DNA of 64,000 nt, taken from Chloroflexota bacterium. GTDB lineage: Bacteria; Chloroflexota; Anaerolineae; Anaerolineales; E44-bin32. The stretch's first letter is position 1; the number at the start of each line of letters is the position of its first letter. The notes below the pieces were generated by a model that had not been told where the DNA came from, made no database searches, and saw nothing but the letters and a program-made list of their open reading frames with translations. Location: the NCBI GenBank assembly GCA_022561385.1, contig JADFRG010000008.1, positions 1 to 64,000 on the forward strand. The letters are read 5' to 3'. The position numbers and the translations under genes were made by a program. Below, piece by piece: positions 52,494 through 60,189 of the stretch.

Positions 52494-53069
52494 TTATCTA
52501 CCCTCGAAAACGATCTTGCCGTCGGTCATGTCGGTGATCACGGCCAGGGCTTCGATCGGTACCTCCAGCCGGCTCAGCAGGTCGCGCCCTCCCTCAAATC
52601 GCTTTTCTATCAAGGTGCCAATCCCCACCACCGTGGCTCCGGCTGCACTGGCCAACCGCACCAGTCCCATGATGGTCTGGCCCGAGGCAAGGAAGTCGTC
52701 GATGATCAACACCCTTTCCTCGCGGCCTAAATACTCGGGCGAGACGATGAGTTCGACCGTACGACCCTTCGTGTGCGAGGGTGCCAGCGTCATAAGGATC
52801 TGATCCGGCATCGTGATGGGTTTGGACTTCCGCGCGTAAACTACGGGCAATTCGAGTTCGGCTGCGGTGGTCAGGGCCGGTGCGATGCCTGAAATTTCGG
52901 CCGTCAGCACCTTCGTGGCGGCCGCCTCGCGAAAACGATCCGCGAGCTCCTTCCCACACGCGACCATAAGGTGAGGATCGACCTGATGATTGATGAAGCC
53001 GTCGACCTTGAGGATGCCTCCGCCGAGGTTGACACCGTCTTTCAGGATTCGTTGTTCAAGGAGTTTCAC
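52494..53069 (-). CDS. xpt: Xanthine phosphoribosyltransferase
   Basis: A 191-residue enzyme of the usual length when started at GTG 53069 (VKLLEQRILKDGVNL), which matches known Xpt starts; a longer frame to 53204 would run across the lexA operator. The PRPP-binding motif is VLIIDDFLASGQT, and VYARKSKPITM and GIAPALTTAAEL fit the family. It converts xanthine and PRPP to XMP, which the adjacent GuaA then aminates to GMP. No purine riboswitch is evident in the 160-nt upstream gap. Confidence 0.92.
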   Translation of the reverse strand: MKLLEQRILKDGVNLGGGILKVDGFINHQVDPHLMVACGKELADRFREAAATKVLTAEISGIAPALTTAAELELPVVYARKSKPITMPDQILMTLAPSHTKGRTVELIVSPEYLGREERVLIIDDFLASGQTIMGLVRLASAAGATVVGIGTLIEKRFEGGRDLLSRLEVPIEALAVITDMTDGKIVFEGR

Positions 53070-53157
53070 GTTATTTATCGCGGTGGGAACGCTCGATTTT
53101 ACAACCGGCGGGGGGCTCCGCCAAGCCCGGTGCAGAATCCGACGGTGCGCGGACCGC

Positions 53158-53186
53158 TTGACATAGAACGGATGTTCCGCTAGAAT
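53158..53186 (+). promoter_or_regulatory. lexA promoter with SOS operator
   Basis: TTGACA (53158-53163) and TAGAAT (53181-53186) are 17 nt apart. Between them lies GAACGGATGTTC (53166-53177), a perfect GAAC-N4-GTTC half-site pair of the Gram-positive type LexA operator, so lexA should repress itself. Confidence 0.88.
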
Positions 53187-53233
53187 AAGAACAAGCGTGC
53201 GCAATTCCGCGCGAATCGCGCAAGGAGGTTGGA

Positions 53234-53884
53234 ATGGCTCGCGGCAAGCTTTCAGATCGCCAACGCAAGATTCTCGATTTCATTCGGATGTTCGGTCTTC
53301 AGAGTGGGTATCCACCATCGATTCGCGAGATCGGAAAGGCGGTGGGTATCTCCTCGACATCGGTTGTGAATTACAACTTGAACCGGCTGGTCGAACAGGG
53401 GCATTTGGATCGAGACCAAAATGTCTCGCGCGGCCTTCGGTTGACAGAGAAAATCTCTTCGCAGGTGAACGCTATCATACGCATACCCCTGGTGGGTCGG
53501 ATCTTTGCGAGTGAGCCGGTGCCAGTTCCGGGGACCGATTCTCCGATGTTTGGGTCGGATGAAGCCATAGAGATCACGGAGGGTTTGCTCAGCTCCACGG
53601 AAGACCTCTTCGCCCTTGAGGTGAAAGGGGACTCGATGATCGATGCCATGATCAGCGAGGGCGATATAGTGGTTATGCAGCGGAGGTCGGAATGGTCCAA
53701 TGGGGACTTGGTGGCGGTGTGGCTGAAAGACAAGGAAGAGACCACGCTAAAACATATCTATCGCGAAGGTGACACCGTGCGACTGCAACCTGCCAATCCC
53801 ACCATGGAGCCGATCATCATCAAGGACCCGGAGAACCTCGAGGTTCAGGGCAAAGTAATGCTGGTCGTGCGGCAGCTGAGCTAA
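53234..53884 (+). CDS. lexA: LexA repressor
   Basis: A 216-residue LexA. The winged helix-turn-helix covers residues 1-70 (PPSIREIGKAVGISSTSVVNYN). The C-terminal S24-type self-cleaving domain has catalytic S134 in GDSMIDAMI and K173 in TTLKHI. The cleavage site, normally Ala-Gly, reads Ala92-Ser93 in IFASEPVP. It represses SOS genes and autocleaves when RecA is activated. A strong ribosome binding site AAGGAGG precedes the ATG, unlike many leaderless neighbours. Confidence 0.94.
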   Translation: MARGKLSDRQRKILDFIRMFGLQSGYPPSIREIGKAVGISSTSVVNYNLNRLVEQGHLDRDQNVSRGLRLTEKISSQVNAIIRIPLVGRIFASEPVPVPGTDSPMFGSDEAIEITEGLLSSTEDLFALEVKGDSMIDAMISEGDIVVMQRRSEWSNGDLVAVWLKDKEETTLKHIYREGDTVRLQPANPTMEPIIIKDPENLEVQGKVMLVVRQLS

Positions 53885-53919
53885 AATCAAGCGGCACCAG
53901 CCCAGTATGGTCACATTTT

Positions 53920-53952
53920 ACCCGGCGACTACGAGTCGCCGGGTATCTTTTT
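53920..53952 (+). terminator. Rho-independent terminator of lexA
   Basis: An 11-bp stem ACCCGGCGACT/AGTCGCCGGGT with a 3-nt loop is followed by ATCTTTTT, 35 nt after the lexA stop. Confidence 0.92.
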
Positions 53953-54024
53953 CGGAAGGATCCCATCCAAGGAATGGGTGCCTGGAATTGAATACCAGGG
54001 TCCGTCTGCGGTCCGGTGCAGTAG

Positions 54025-54813
54025 TCAGGTATTGGAGGCCAGTTCGGCCTGTGTCCGGGCGATGTCTAGCTCGAGCTCCCTGGCAATCTGACCCAGCAGG
54101 TCCTGGCCAGATTGTCGAGCCATGCTCACCTCGAGCTGAAGTCGAGCCAGAGCTGAATTAACAAGTTCATCCAGCTGCCGAGTGAGTTTCTGAATAACTT
54201 GGTCGAGCCTCAGAACCTCACTCGATAATTGCGCCAAGGTCTCCGCTCGAGACTGGACCATCGCCCGGACCGGACGATCTGGCTTTTGCTGCAGCTCGAG
54301 AAGAGCCTCGAGGTCATGTTTCTGGTACGCCGCGTTGACTGCGGCCATCATCGACTCGCGCCACTCTTTTTCCTGTGAATCCGTGGTTAAATCCGGATGA
54401 AAGCGCTTGGCTAGCTCCCGGTACAGCGTCTTGAGCTCAGAGTCATCCGGCCGGGGGCTTGTACGGGGCGGTGCAATCGGCGACTCGCTGCGTGTCCAAG
54501 CTCGCTCAAATTGACGGACAACATCGGGCGCTTCCTCCAGATTTTTTCCCCACTGCGCGCGCCGCTCGGAAGCGTGTCGCGATTCGCTGAGCTGGGCACG
54601 AAGGCCGGTCAGCTGCCGTTCGAGCGGCCGGATACGCCTTCCGAGCTCCCTCTCAAATTGTTCTAACGATACGCGCAGGTCGAAGAGTTCGAGCTCCAGA
54701 TCGGCTACCGCCTCCTGTCGCTCGGAGATATTGGCCCGCAGAGTTCTAAGCTCGGGATCTCTAGCATCTCGGATCGTACTAGAAAGCGAGGAGCGATTGC
54801 GGCGGCCGAACAT
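54025..54813 (-). CDS. J-domain-like coiled-coil protein
   Basis: A 262-residue protein. Two coiled-coil regions (about 25-75 and 190-255) flank a short J-domain-like segment near residues 128-175: LKTLYRELAKRFHPDLTTD with the diagnostic HPD, then MMAAVNAAYQKHDLEALLEL. It may recruit DnaK to a specific client or membrane site. There is no Gly/Phe region or zinc finger, so it is not a DnaJ. Function beyond that is unknown. Confidence 0.7.
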   Translation of the reverse strand: MFGRRNRSSLSSTIRDARDPELRTLRANISERQEAVADLELELFDLRVSLEQFERELGRRIRPLERQLTGLRAQLSESRHASERRAQWGKNLEEAPDVVRQFERAWTRSESPIAPPRTSPRPDDSELKTLYRELAKRFHPDLTTDSQEKEWRESMMAAVNAAYQKHDLEALLELQQKPDRPVRAMVQSRAETLAQLSSEVLRLDQVIQKLTRQLDELVNSALARLQLEVSMARQSGQDLLGQIARELELDIARTQAELASNT

Positions 54814-54964
54814 CGGTTGGATTGTACACGAAGCGTTTGCCCACGATCGTTGGCGAGATTTGCGTCAGGCGATCTGCCTCAACGCCGCGGAAGGCCTCTC
54901 GAATTGGATGCGGGCCGTTGCCTGAAGGCTCTCCTGGACCCGCTCTGGTATACTCGTCGCCGCC

Positions 54965-55040
54965 GGGGTGTGGCGCAGTCGGAAGCGCGCCGCGTTTGGG
55001 ACGCGGAGGTCGGCGGTTCAAGTCCGCCCACCCCGACCAG
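54965..55040 (+). tRNA. tRNA-Pro (TGG)
   Basis: The cloverleaf closes fully: acceptor CGGGGTG/CACCCCG, anticodon stem CCGCG/CGCGG with loop TTTGGGA (anticodon TGG) and T arm GGCGG/CCGCC. Discriminator A and an encoded CCA follow. TATACT at 54949-54954, 10 nt upstream, is its probable -10 box. Confidence 0.95.
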
Positions 55041-55085
55041 CTCAGCAACCCTCCGATACAACCTACTTATCTGCCATCTACCTAT

Positions 55086-55099
55086 TACGATAGGGTGTA
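55086..55099 (+). promoter_or_regulatory. -10-like box of a leaderless gene
   Basis: TACGAT at 55086-55091 is 8 nt before ATG 55100, with no ribosome binding site. Confidence 0.35.
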
Positions 55100-55423
55100 A
55101 TGCGCGGCAAACGGACGAATATCTCGAAGGCCAAAGTCGATCTAGTGCTGGTCGATGCCCGTTATGAGCGGGATACTGGAAGACTGGTGTTTGCTCGCGG
55201 TTACGCACGGACCGGGCAGGTGTGGACGGACATCAAGCTGTTTGACCGCGCAAGCCTCGTCGCGGACCTGGAGAAAGGCCAGAAAGTTGTGACGGGTCGG
55301 AACTCGGAACTGTCCGGTGACTTCGAAGACCTGTCTCCGGTCTATTTCGGCCCAGAACAGCAGCTCCTCGCCGGAGGTGAGAGCGAGCACGACGGTGACG
55401 ATCTGAAGCTTCCGATCCTTTGA
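55100..55423 (+). CDS. Small conserved-looking protein of unknown function
   Basis: A 107-residue protein, basic at the N-terminus (MRGKRTNISKAKVD) and acidic at the C-terminus. The core VDLVLVDARYERDTGRLVFARGY followed by GQVWTDIKLFDRASLVADLEKGQKVVTG reads like a small beta-barrel (OB-like) with good codon pattern. I do not recognise a family. It lies between tRNA-Pro and the tRNA-Gly/CAT-tRNA pair. Confidence 0.55.
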   Translation: MRGKRTNISKAKVDLVLVDARYERDTGRLVFARGYARTGQVWTDIKLFDRASLVADLEKGQKVVTGRNSELSGDFEDLSPVYFGPEQQLLAGGESEHDGDDLKLPIL

Positions 55424-55517
55424 AGAGTGATCGCAGCCGGGCTCACGGGTCCAGTTGCCGAGCAAAATCCGTGGATCGGGCCCCGTGGTAGAATGCCCGC
55501 GCAACTTCCCCCTCCAA

Positions 55518-55592
55518 GCGGGCATAGCTCAGGTGGTAGAGCGCGGGCCTTCCAAGCCCGATGCACGGGTTCGAACCCCGTTGCCCGCTCCA
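55518..55592 (+). tRNA. tRNA-Gly (TCC)
   Basis: Acceptor GCGGGCA/TGCCCGC, anticodon stem CGGGC/GCCCG with loop CTTCCAA (anticodon TCC), T arm ACGGG/CCCGT; CCA is encoded. TAGAAT at 55489-55494 is a likely -10 box. Confidence 0.95.
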
Positions 55593-55603
55593 TTCAATGG
55601 AAA

Positions 55604-55679
55604 GGGCCCGTAGCTCAGTGGTTAGAGCGGCCGGCTCATAACCGGTTGGTCGCAGGTTCGATCCCTGCCGGGCCCACCA
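55604..55679 (+). tRNA. tRNA with CAT anticodon (Met elongator or Ile2)
   Basis: Acceptor GGGCCCG/CGGGCCC, anticodon stem GCCGG/CCGGT with loop CTCATAA, T arm GCAGG/CCTGC, encoded CCA. A fully paired acceptor stem excludes initiator tRNA. CAT may be elongator Met or, if C34 is lysidinylated, Ile(AUA); the D-arm text resembles Ile2. It lies 11 nt after tRNA-Gly in one transcript. Confidence 0.9.
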
Positions 55680-55683
55680 AATA

Positions 55684-55706
55684 CCCGCCTGCTGGCGGGC
55701 GTTTTA
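55684..55706 (+). terminator. Terminator of the tRNA-Gly/CAT-tRNA transcript
   Basis: CCCGCC/GGCGGG stem with loop TGCT, followed by CGTTTTATT, 4 nt after the tRNA CCA. Confidence 0.88.
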
Positions 55707-55813
55707 TTCCCCATTCGCGCCGTTAAGAAATTTGCTCGCCCATAGGAGTCAAGGGGACTTGGAAATTCGGCACCAAGTATGCGAATATAATCGAACATTC
55801 GTAAAATCAGCGC

Positions 55814-56737
55814 ATGGATGAAGAGAAAGAAGGCATGGGTTTGTTCGAGCGCCTGGCCAGGTGGATTAAAGGCTCGAAAGCGGAACCGGGGCCGAATGCC
55901 GATCTGGCCGATACTGCGCCGCTGACTTTGGGTAATCCGGATCAGATCCCGACTGGAAAGATCCGGGAGAGCCTTGAAGCCGGAAGCGCCCAGTCAGTGG
56001 GTCTCGAGCGTGAGAACAACGAGGATTCAGTTTTCACGATGTATGGGGCTTCATATGGTGAGGATGCGCTCCCGGAATTTGGTCTCTTTTGCGTGGCGGA
56101 TGGAGCGGGGGGACTGGGATATGGGGAGCTGGCAAGCTCGATTGCGTTGCGGGCGGTGATCAGCAGCTTGATGGAGAACGCGGTGCTTAGCGCGCTGCAA
56201 CTCGAAGATACCGATCCACAACCGAGTATTGAGGACATTGCACGACAGGCCATCGAACATGCCAATCGGGAGGTCATTAACTCTGCCAACGGTGGAGTAA
56301 CAACCCTGACCGTGGCGATGATCCTCAACGGGCAGATGGTTATCGGCCACGTGGGCGACAGCCGAGCGTACCTGGTTGAAAATGGCAAGCCGCGGCTGCT
56401 GACCCGTGACCACTCCTACTCATGGCGTCTGGTCGAGATTGGGCAGATTACTGTTGAAGAAGCAATGGAGCATCCGAAGCGAAACCAACTGTGGAACGCG
56501 GTGGGGCAGGGCAATAACTTGGCGATCGAAGTGGATGTGTATCCGGAGCCGCACGGCGGTTTCCTGCTGCTGTGCTCGGATGGCCTCTGGGGAGAGGTGC
56601 CCGAAAGCGAGCTGAGTTCGGTGATAACCTCGTTCGACGAGCCGAACGAAGCCTGCGAGGAACTCGTGCGGGTGGCCAACGCCGCCGGTGGGCCGGACAA
56701 CATCACCGCCTTGCTGGTGGCCTTCCCCGGAATTTGA
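55814..56737 (+). CDS. PP2C-type Ser/Thr phosphatase (soluble)
   Basis: A 307-residue phosphatase. After about 60 variable residues the PP2C domain shows RENNEDSVFTM, FCVADGAGGLGYGELAS, MVIGHVGDSRAYLVENG, LLLCSDGLWGEV and GGPDNITALLVAF, with all metal-binding aspartates. There is no membrane helix, in contrast to the PP2C at 48.2-49.1 kb. Two -10-like boxes precede it: TATAAT at 55786 (22 nt before ATG) and TAAAAT at 55802 (6 nt). Confidence 0.9.
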   Translation: MDEEKEGMGLFERLARWIKGSKAEPGPNADLADTAPLTLGNPDQIPTGKIRESLEAGSAQSVGLERENNEDSVFTMYGASYGEDALPEFGLFCVADGAGGLGYGELASSIALRAVISSLMENAVLSALQLEDTDPQPSIEDIARQAIEHANREVINSANGGVTTLTVAMILNGQMVIGHVGDSRAYLVENGKPRLLTRDHSYSWRLVEIGQITVEEAMEHPKRNQLWNAVGQGNNLAIEVDVYPEPHGGFLLLCSDGLWGEVPESELSSVITSFDEPNEACEELVRVANAAGGPDNITALLVAFPGI

Positions 56738-57083
56738 GGTCAGCCCCCGAGGACACGGCATACGAGCCGGATCGGAATCTCACCGGTCTCGGGCTGAATG
56801 ACGAAGTATTAGCGGAACCCCCCCCATTTTTTATTTGAGCCTTTAACAGCGAACCGCCGAATGTGGGGGGTGCATTCGGCGGTCCAAATCACTTCGGGGC
56901 CCTACCGCCCGTGCAGGGGGAACACGCGTTTGGTAGACATTATCCCCTGAGACAAGCCCCTTAACTTTCGATCGGAGCCGTCCTGCGAGGATCTTATCAT
57001 ACGCGCAGGACGAGTTGGATTAAGGGGATGTAAGCGCCCCCTCCGATACCGTTACGGGCTGGGCTATGCTATTATCCGCCGCC
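56738..57083. other. Gap with several strong hairpins, unassigned RNA candidate
   Basis: No gene fits this stretch. An 11-bp hairpin ACCGCCGAATG/CATTCGGCGGT occupies 56853-56883. Further on, an outer stem CCCCTTAA/TTAAGGGG (56957-56964 and 57020-57027) encloses an inner stem GTCCTGCG/CGCAGGAC (56980-56987 and 57004-57011). None is followed by a T run. The end of the gap has TATTAT at 57070-57075, 8 nt before GTG 57084, the promoter of the next gene. Confidence 0.45.
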
Positions 57084-57821
57084 GTGGGAAGCGTGCGTCG
57101 ACCGACGTGGCGGCAGTTCTTACCATTCTTGCTCCTGAATGTGGTAGTTTCGGCCGCGGTGGTGCTTTTGGTCCTCTTCGTCTTCGATCGCGGAGATGTG
57201 CTGCCATCTTCTGTTCCGACCCCGACCTTCGACGTAGCGCGTCGATTGGAGAGCGCGAAACCCACGCCTGCCCCAACGGTTCCACCCTCCCCCACTCCGG
57301 TGACCTACACCGTCCAGCCAGGCGATACGCTGGGAGCAATATCCGCCAAACTTGATATCCCAATTGAAAATCTCATGGCTGCCAACGGGCTAGCCAACCC
57401 GGATGCGCTGTCGGCCGGCCAGGTGTTGACTCTTCCCTCGTCGGACGATCCTCCCCCTCCAACCCCTCAACCGCCGGGAGTGATTATCACTGCCACACCG
57501 GAAGGACTTCCTCAAGTTATCATCCGTGGTGCCTATGAGCGCGAGGATCTTGAGCAAGAATTTGTCTATCTCGAAAACATCGGAGGGGTGGCGGTCATGG
57601 CCGGCTGGTCGCTCTACGATGGGGAGGGAAACACGTTCACGTTTCCCGGATTTACGTTGTATCGAGGTGGAGGAGTAAATGTTTATTCGCGGGCCGGAAA
57701 CAATTCCGTAATCAATCTCTATTGGGGGATGGACGAGCCCCTTTGGGTCCCAGGAAAGGTGATCACGTTGCTAGATAACACAGGCAAAGTTCACTCTACT
57801 TTCGGAGTCCCAGAAGGTTAA
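57084..57821 (+). CDS. LysM and lamin-tail-domain exported protein
   Basis: A 245-residue protein anchored by one N-terminal helix (about residues 10-32). A Pro/Thr linker leads to a LysM domain near 70-115 (YTVQPGDTLGAISAKLDIP, LMAANGLANPDALSAGQVL), another Pro-rich linker, and a lamin-tail (LTD) domain from about 145 to 243 (VIIRGAYEREDLEQEFVYLENIG, GWSLYDGEGNTFTFPGF). LysM binds peptidoglycan; bacterial LTDs are found on exported proteins and nucleases, but no nuclease is present. GTG 57084 is chosen from the TATTAT box; ATG 57066 overlaps it. Confidence 0.8.
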   Translation: MGSVRRPTWRQFLPFLLLNVVVSAAVVLLVLFVFDRGDVLPSSVPTPTFDVARRLESAKPTPAPTVPPSPTPVTYTVQPGDTLGAISAKLDIPIENLMAANGLANPDALSAGQVLTLPSSDDPPPPTPQPPGVIITATPEGLPQVIIRGAYEREDLEQEFVYLENIGGVAVMAGWSLYDGEGNTFTFPGFTLYRGGGVNVYSRAGNNSVINLYWGMDEPLWVPGKVITLLDNTGKVHSTFGVPEG

Positions 57822-57842
57822 CGTTTCTCAGGTAGAAATAAA

Positions 57843-57872
57843 AAAACCCCGGCGAGCAGACGCCGGGGTTTT
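57843..57872. terminator. Bidirectional rho-independent terminator
   Basis: AAAACCCCGGCG pairs with CGCCGGGGTTTT around a 6-nt loop, between the converging LysM-LTD and tatA genes. Confidence 0.92.
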
Positions 57873-57892
57873 GCATTTACAAGCGACCGAAC

Positions 57893-58081
57893 TCAGTCCT
57901 CCGCATCCTCGGAAGACTCTCCCTTTTCGGATGCGTTCGCATCATCGTCTCGAATGCCCCGGCGGAATTCTCGAATGCCTTTGCCTAGTTCGCCGCCCAG
58001 ACGGCCCAGCCGTCCAACACCAAAAAGCAACACGGCGATGAGCAGGATGATGATGAGCTCAGTAGGGCCCAAGTTTGGCAT
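57893..58081 (-). CDS. tatA: Sec-independent translocase subunit TatA/E
   Basis: A 62-residue TatA-type protein: MPNLGPTELIIILLIAVLLFG forms the single membrane helix, followed by the GVGRLGRLGGELGKGIREFRRG amphipathic helix (in part) and an acidic tail. It builds the twin-arginine translocation pore. A clear TATAAT (58116-58111 on the minus strand) lies 29 nt before the ATG. No tatC is adjacent. A twin-arginine-like substrate, the molybdoenzyme, is at 5.6-7.3 kb. Confidence 0.92.
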   Translation of the reverse strand: MPNLGPTELIIILLIAVLLFGVGRLGRLGGELGKGIREFRRGIRDDDANASEKGESSEDAED

Positions 58082-58144
58082 TCTCGACTCCCGATCGTAA
58101 AGTCACGAAGATTATAGTCCGCTTCCACTCCCGGCGCGTAATCT

Positions 58145-58335
58145 AAGCAGGGGAGCGTGAGAGCAGGGGAGTCCCTGGGCAGGGGAGCGCTGGAGTTGCT
58201 GGGAATGGGTGCTTCCGGAAAAAAGAGCCACGGCAACTGGGCACTACAGCTGGCGTCTAGGCTCCCCCGCCCGCAGGCTCCCAGGCACCCCTGCTCTCAA
58301 GCTCCCTGCTCTCACGCTCCTCTGCTCAACAGTAC
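58145..58335. repeat. Dispersed GCTCCCCTG-rich inverted repeat, copy 2
   Basis: The clearest copy. Left half begins GCAGGGGAGCGTGAGAGCAG and its right half ends CTGCTCTCACGCTCCTCTGC, complementary over about 20 bp with one mismatch. Further imperfect GGGGAGC/GCTCCCC words continue inward on both sides. The element fills the gap between tatA and dnaX. Confidence 0.75.
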
Positions 58336-58348
58336 AATAACTCACGAA

Positions 58349-58375
58349 ATGAGAAGGAAAGGTTCGTGTAGATGA
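58349..58375 (+). CDS. Possible leader peptide coupled to dnaX
   Basis: An eight-codon frame MRRKGSCR starts at ATG 58349, 10 nt after TACAAT (58333-58338), and ends in TGA overlapping the dnaX ATG as ATGA. Its AAGGAAAGG interior also serves as a ribosome binding site for dnaX. It may couple dnaX translation; it could equally be chance. Confidence 0.35.
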   Translation: MRRKGSCR

Positions 58376-60189
58376 GACAGGCACTGTACCGGGAGTGGCG
58401 ACCCCTGGCATGGGACGCGGTCGTGGGTCAGGAGCATGTCGTACGTACTCTCCACAATGCCGTCAAGGCCGAGCGGATCTCACATGCCTACCTGTTTTCA
58501 GGACCGCGCGGCACGGGGAAGACAAGCACCGCCCGAATTTTGGCCAAGGCGATCAATTGCCTCGAAGAATCTTTGGCGGACCGGCCCTGCAACAAGTGCC
58601 GGGCCTGCGTCGCGGTCAATGAGGGGCGTTATCTGGACCTCATAGAAATTGATGCGGCCTCCAACACCAGTGTGGAGGATGTCCGTGACCTGCGAGATCG
58701 TATCAATTTCGCGCCCAACGAAGGCCGTTACAAAGTTTATATCGTGGATGAAGTCCATATGTTGTCGACGGCCGCCTTCAATGCATTGTTGAAGACATTG
58801 GAGGAGCCGCCGCCCCACGCAATTTTTATCCTGGCTACCACCGAGATCCACAAGGTCCCGGCAACGGTGCTTTCCCGGTGCCAACGACATGAATTCAGGC
58901 GAATTCCAGTGGATGAGATAGTCAGCTACCTCGATAACAAGATTGAGGAAGGCGGCTACCAGGTCGAAACCGAAGCCATGAAACTCATCGCCCGGCAGGC
59001 TACGGGCAGTTTGCGTGACGCGATCTCGTTGCTGGATCAGCTGGTGTCGATGGGGGAGGCTGTAACTCTGGGGCAGGCCCAGGAAATATTGGGAACTGCG
59101 GTGGACGAGGCGGTGGGGGAGCTTGTGCAGGCGATCGCGGACGGGGAAATTGGATCAGGGCTCGAAATCATCAACCGAGCCATAGATGGCGGTATCGACC
59201 CCCGGCAGTTCGCAAGACAAGTCGTGGAATGGCTGAGGTCGCTATTGTTGATCTCCGCCGGCGATAAGGTCGACCTGCAGGATGAAAACAGAGTTAATCA
59301 AGCGCGCTCCATGCGGACCCAAGGTATCTTGCCCGCTATGCACGCATTCAGCCAGGCGACCCGCGGCGAACGCACGGCGTGGCAGCCGGGTCTAGCGCTG
59401 GAATTGGCATTCATGGACGCGGTCCTGAGCTCGCCTAAGTCGCAACCAGCACTGCAGGAATCCGAGCAAGTGACAAAATCGGAACATGAACCTGAGGCCG
59501 AGCGGAAAGTCGACGCCCGGCCCAATCGCGGTTCGCGCTCTGGAGCTGAGTCGGAGGTCGCAGAGGAAGCGCCTCCTAACTTTCAGGACCCGGACGCCGC
59601 GCATCCCGGCTCCCAATTCTCGGGGAATGAGCTCGAGCGGGAGCAGGAGCATGGTCCTTCGTCAGGTCGTGGAGCCCGCCTCGAGGCGGAGCCGGAGATT
59701 GCGGACGAGCCGAAGGTCGAGAACTCGGCAGCGGGCCGACCGGAAACTGAACCCGGAACCGATTTTCAGCGGGTGCTCGACGCGTGGCCGGATCTGCTGG
59801 CCGCGGCGTACGGACGTGACCCTCAGACGCAAGCTTTGCTGAATTCGTGTAAGCCGCTTGGGGTGGACGACCACACCCTCGTCTTGGGATTTCAAAGCGA
59901 CTTGCTTAGGGAAAAGATGGAAAAGGGCCACAACCGGAGAATCGTTAGCGAAGCGCTTGTAGCGGTGTTGGAGGCAGATCTGGATGTCCGCTGCGTGCTG
60001 TTGCAAGATTGGGGAAACGATCGATCCACAGCAACCTCGCCTCCATTGCCGGAAGGGGGCATGGTTGCGACTGCGTTGCGCGATCTCGGTGCCGAGGTCG
60101 TGGACTACGGGCCTGAGGTCGAGGCGGAGGGCGCCGGCGCAGATTTCAAGAAGAACAGCAAAAAAAATGGTGATGAGGAGGAGCGGTGA
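58372..60189 (+). CDS. dnaX: DNA polymerase III gamma/tau subunit
   Basis: A 605-residue clamp-loader ATPase. Walker A is FSGPRGTGKTSTARI, the zinc module is C(x)nCNKCRAC near residues 63-83, Walker B is YIVDEVHML, and sensor motifs follow (ILATTEIHKVPATVLSRC, GSLRDAISLLDQL). Residues 365-465 are a low-complexity Glu/Ser/Pro region, then a tau-like C-terminal domain (FQRVLDAWPDLLAAAYGRDP). I see no evident slippery A/T run mid-gene for a programmed gamma form. An ATGA/GTGA chain connects dnaX and ybaB. Confidence 0.94.
   Translation: MRQALYREWRPLAWDAVVGQEHVVRTLHNAVKAERISHAYLFSGPRGTGKTSTARILAKAINCLEESLADRPCNKCRACVAVNEGRYLDLIEIDAASNTSVEDVRDLRDRINFAPNEGRYKVYIVDEVHMLSTAAFNALLKTLEEPPPHAIFILATTEIHKVPATVLSRCQRHEFRRIPVDEIVSYLDNKIEEGGYQVETEAMKLIARQATGSLRDAISLLDQLVSMGEAVTLGQAQEILGTAVDEAVGELVQAIADGEIGSGLEIINRAIDGGIDPRQFARQVVEWLRSLLLISAGDKVDLQDENRVNQARSMRTQGILPAMHAFSQATRGERTAWQPGLALELAFMDAVLSSPKSQPALQESEQVTKSEHEPEAERKVDARPNRGSRSGAESEVAEEAPPNFQDPDAAHPGSQFSGNELEREQEHGPSSGRGARLEAEPEIADEPKVENSAAGRPETEPGTDFQRVLDAWPDLLAAAYGRDPQTQALLNSCKPLGVDDHTLVLGFQSDLLREKMEKGHNRRIVSEALVAVLEADLDVRCVLLQDWGNDRSTATSPPLPEGGMVATALRDLGAEVVDYGPEVEAEGAGADFKKNSKKNGDEEER

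Noticed and set aside
54822-55208. Short frames over the tRNA-Pro region on both strands
   Set aside because: They cross the tRNA gene and have no protein pattern.
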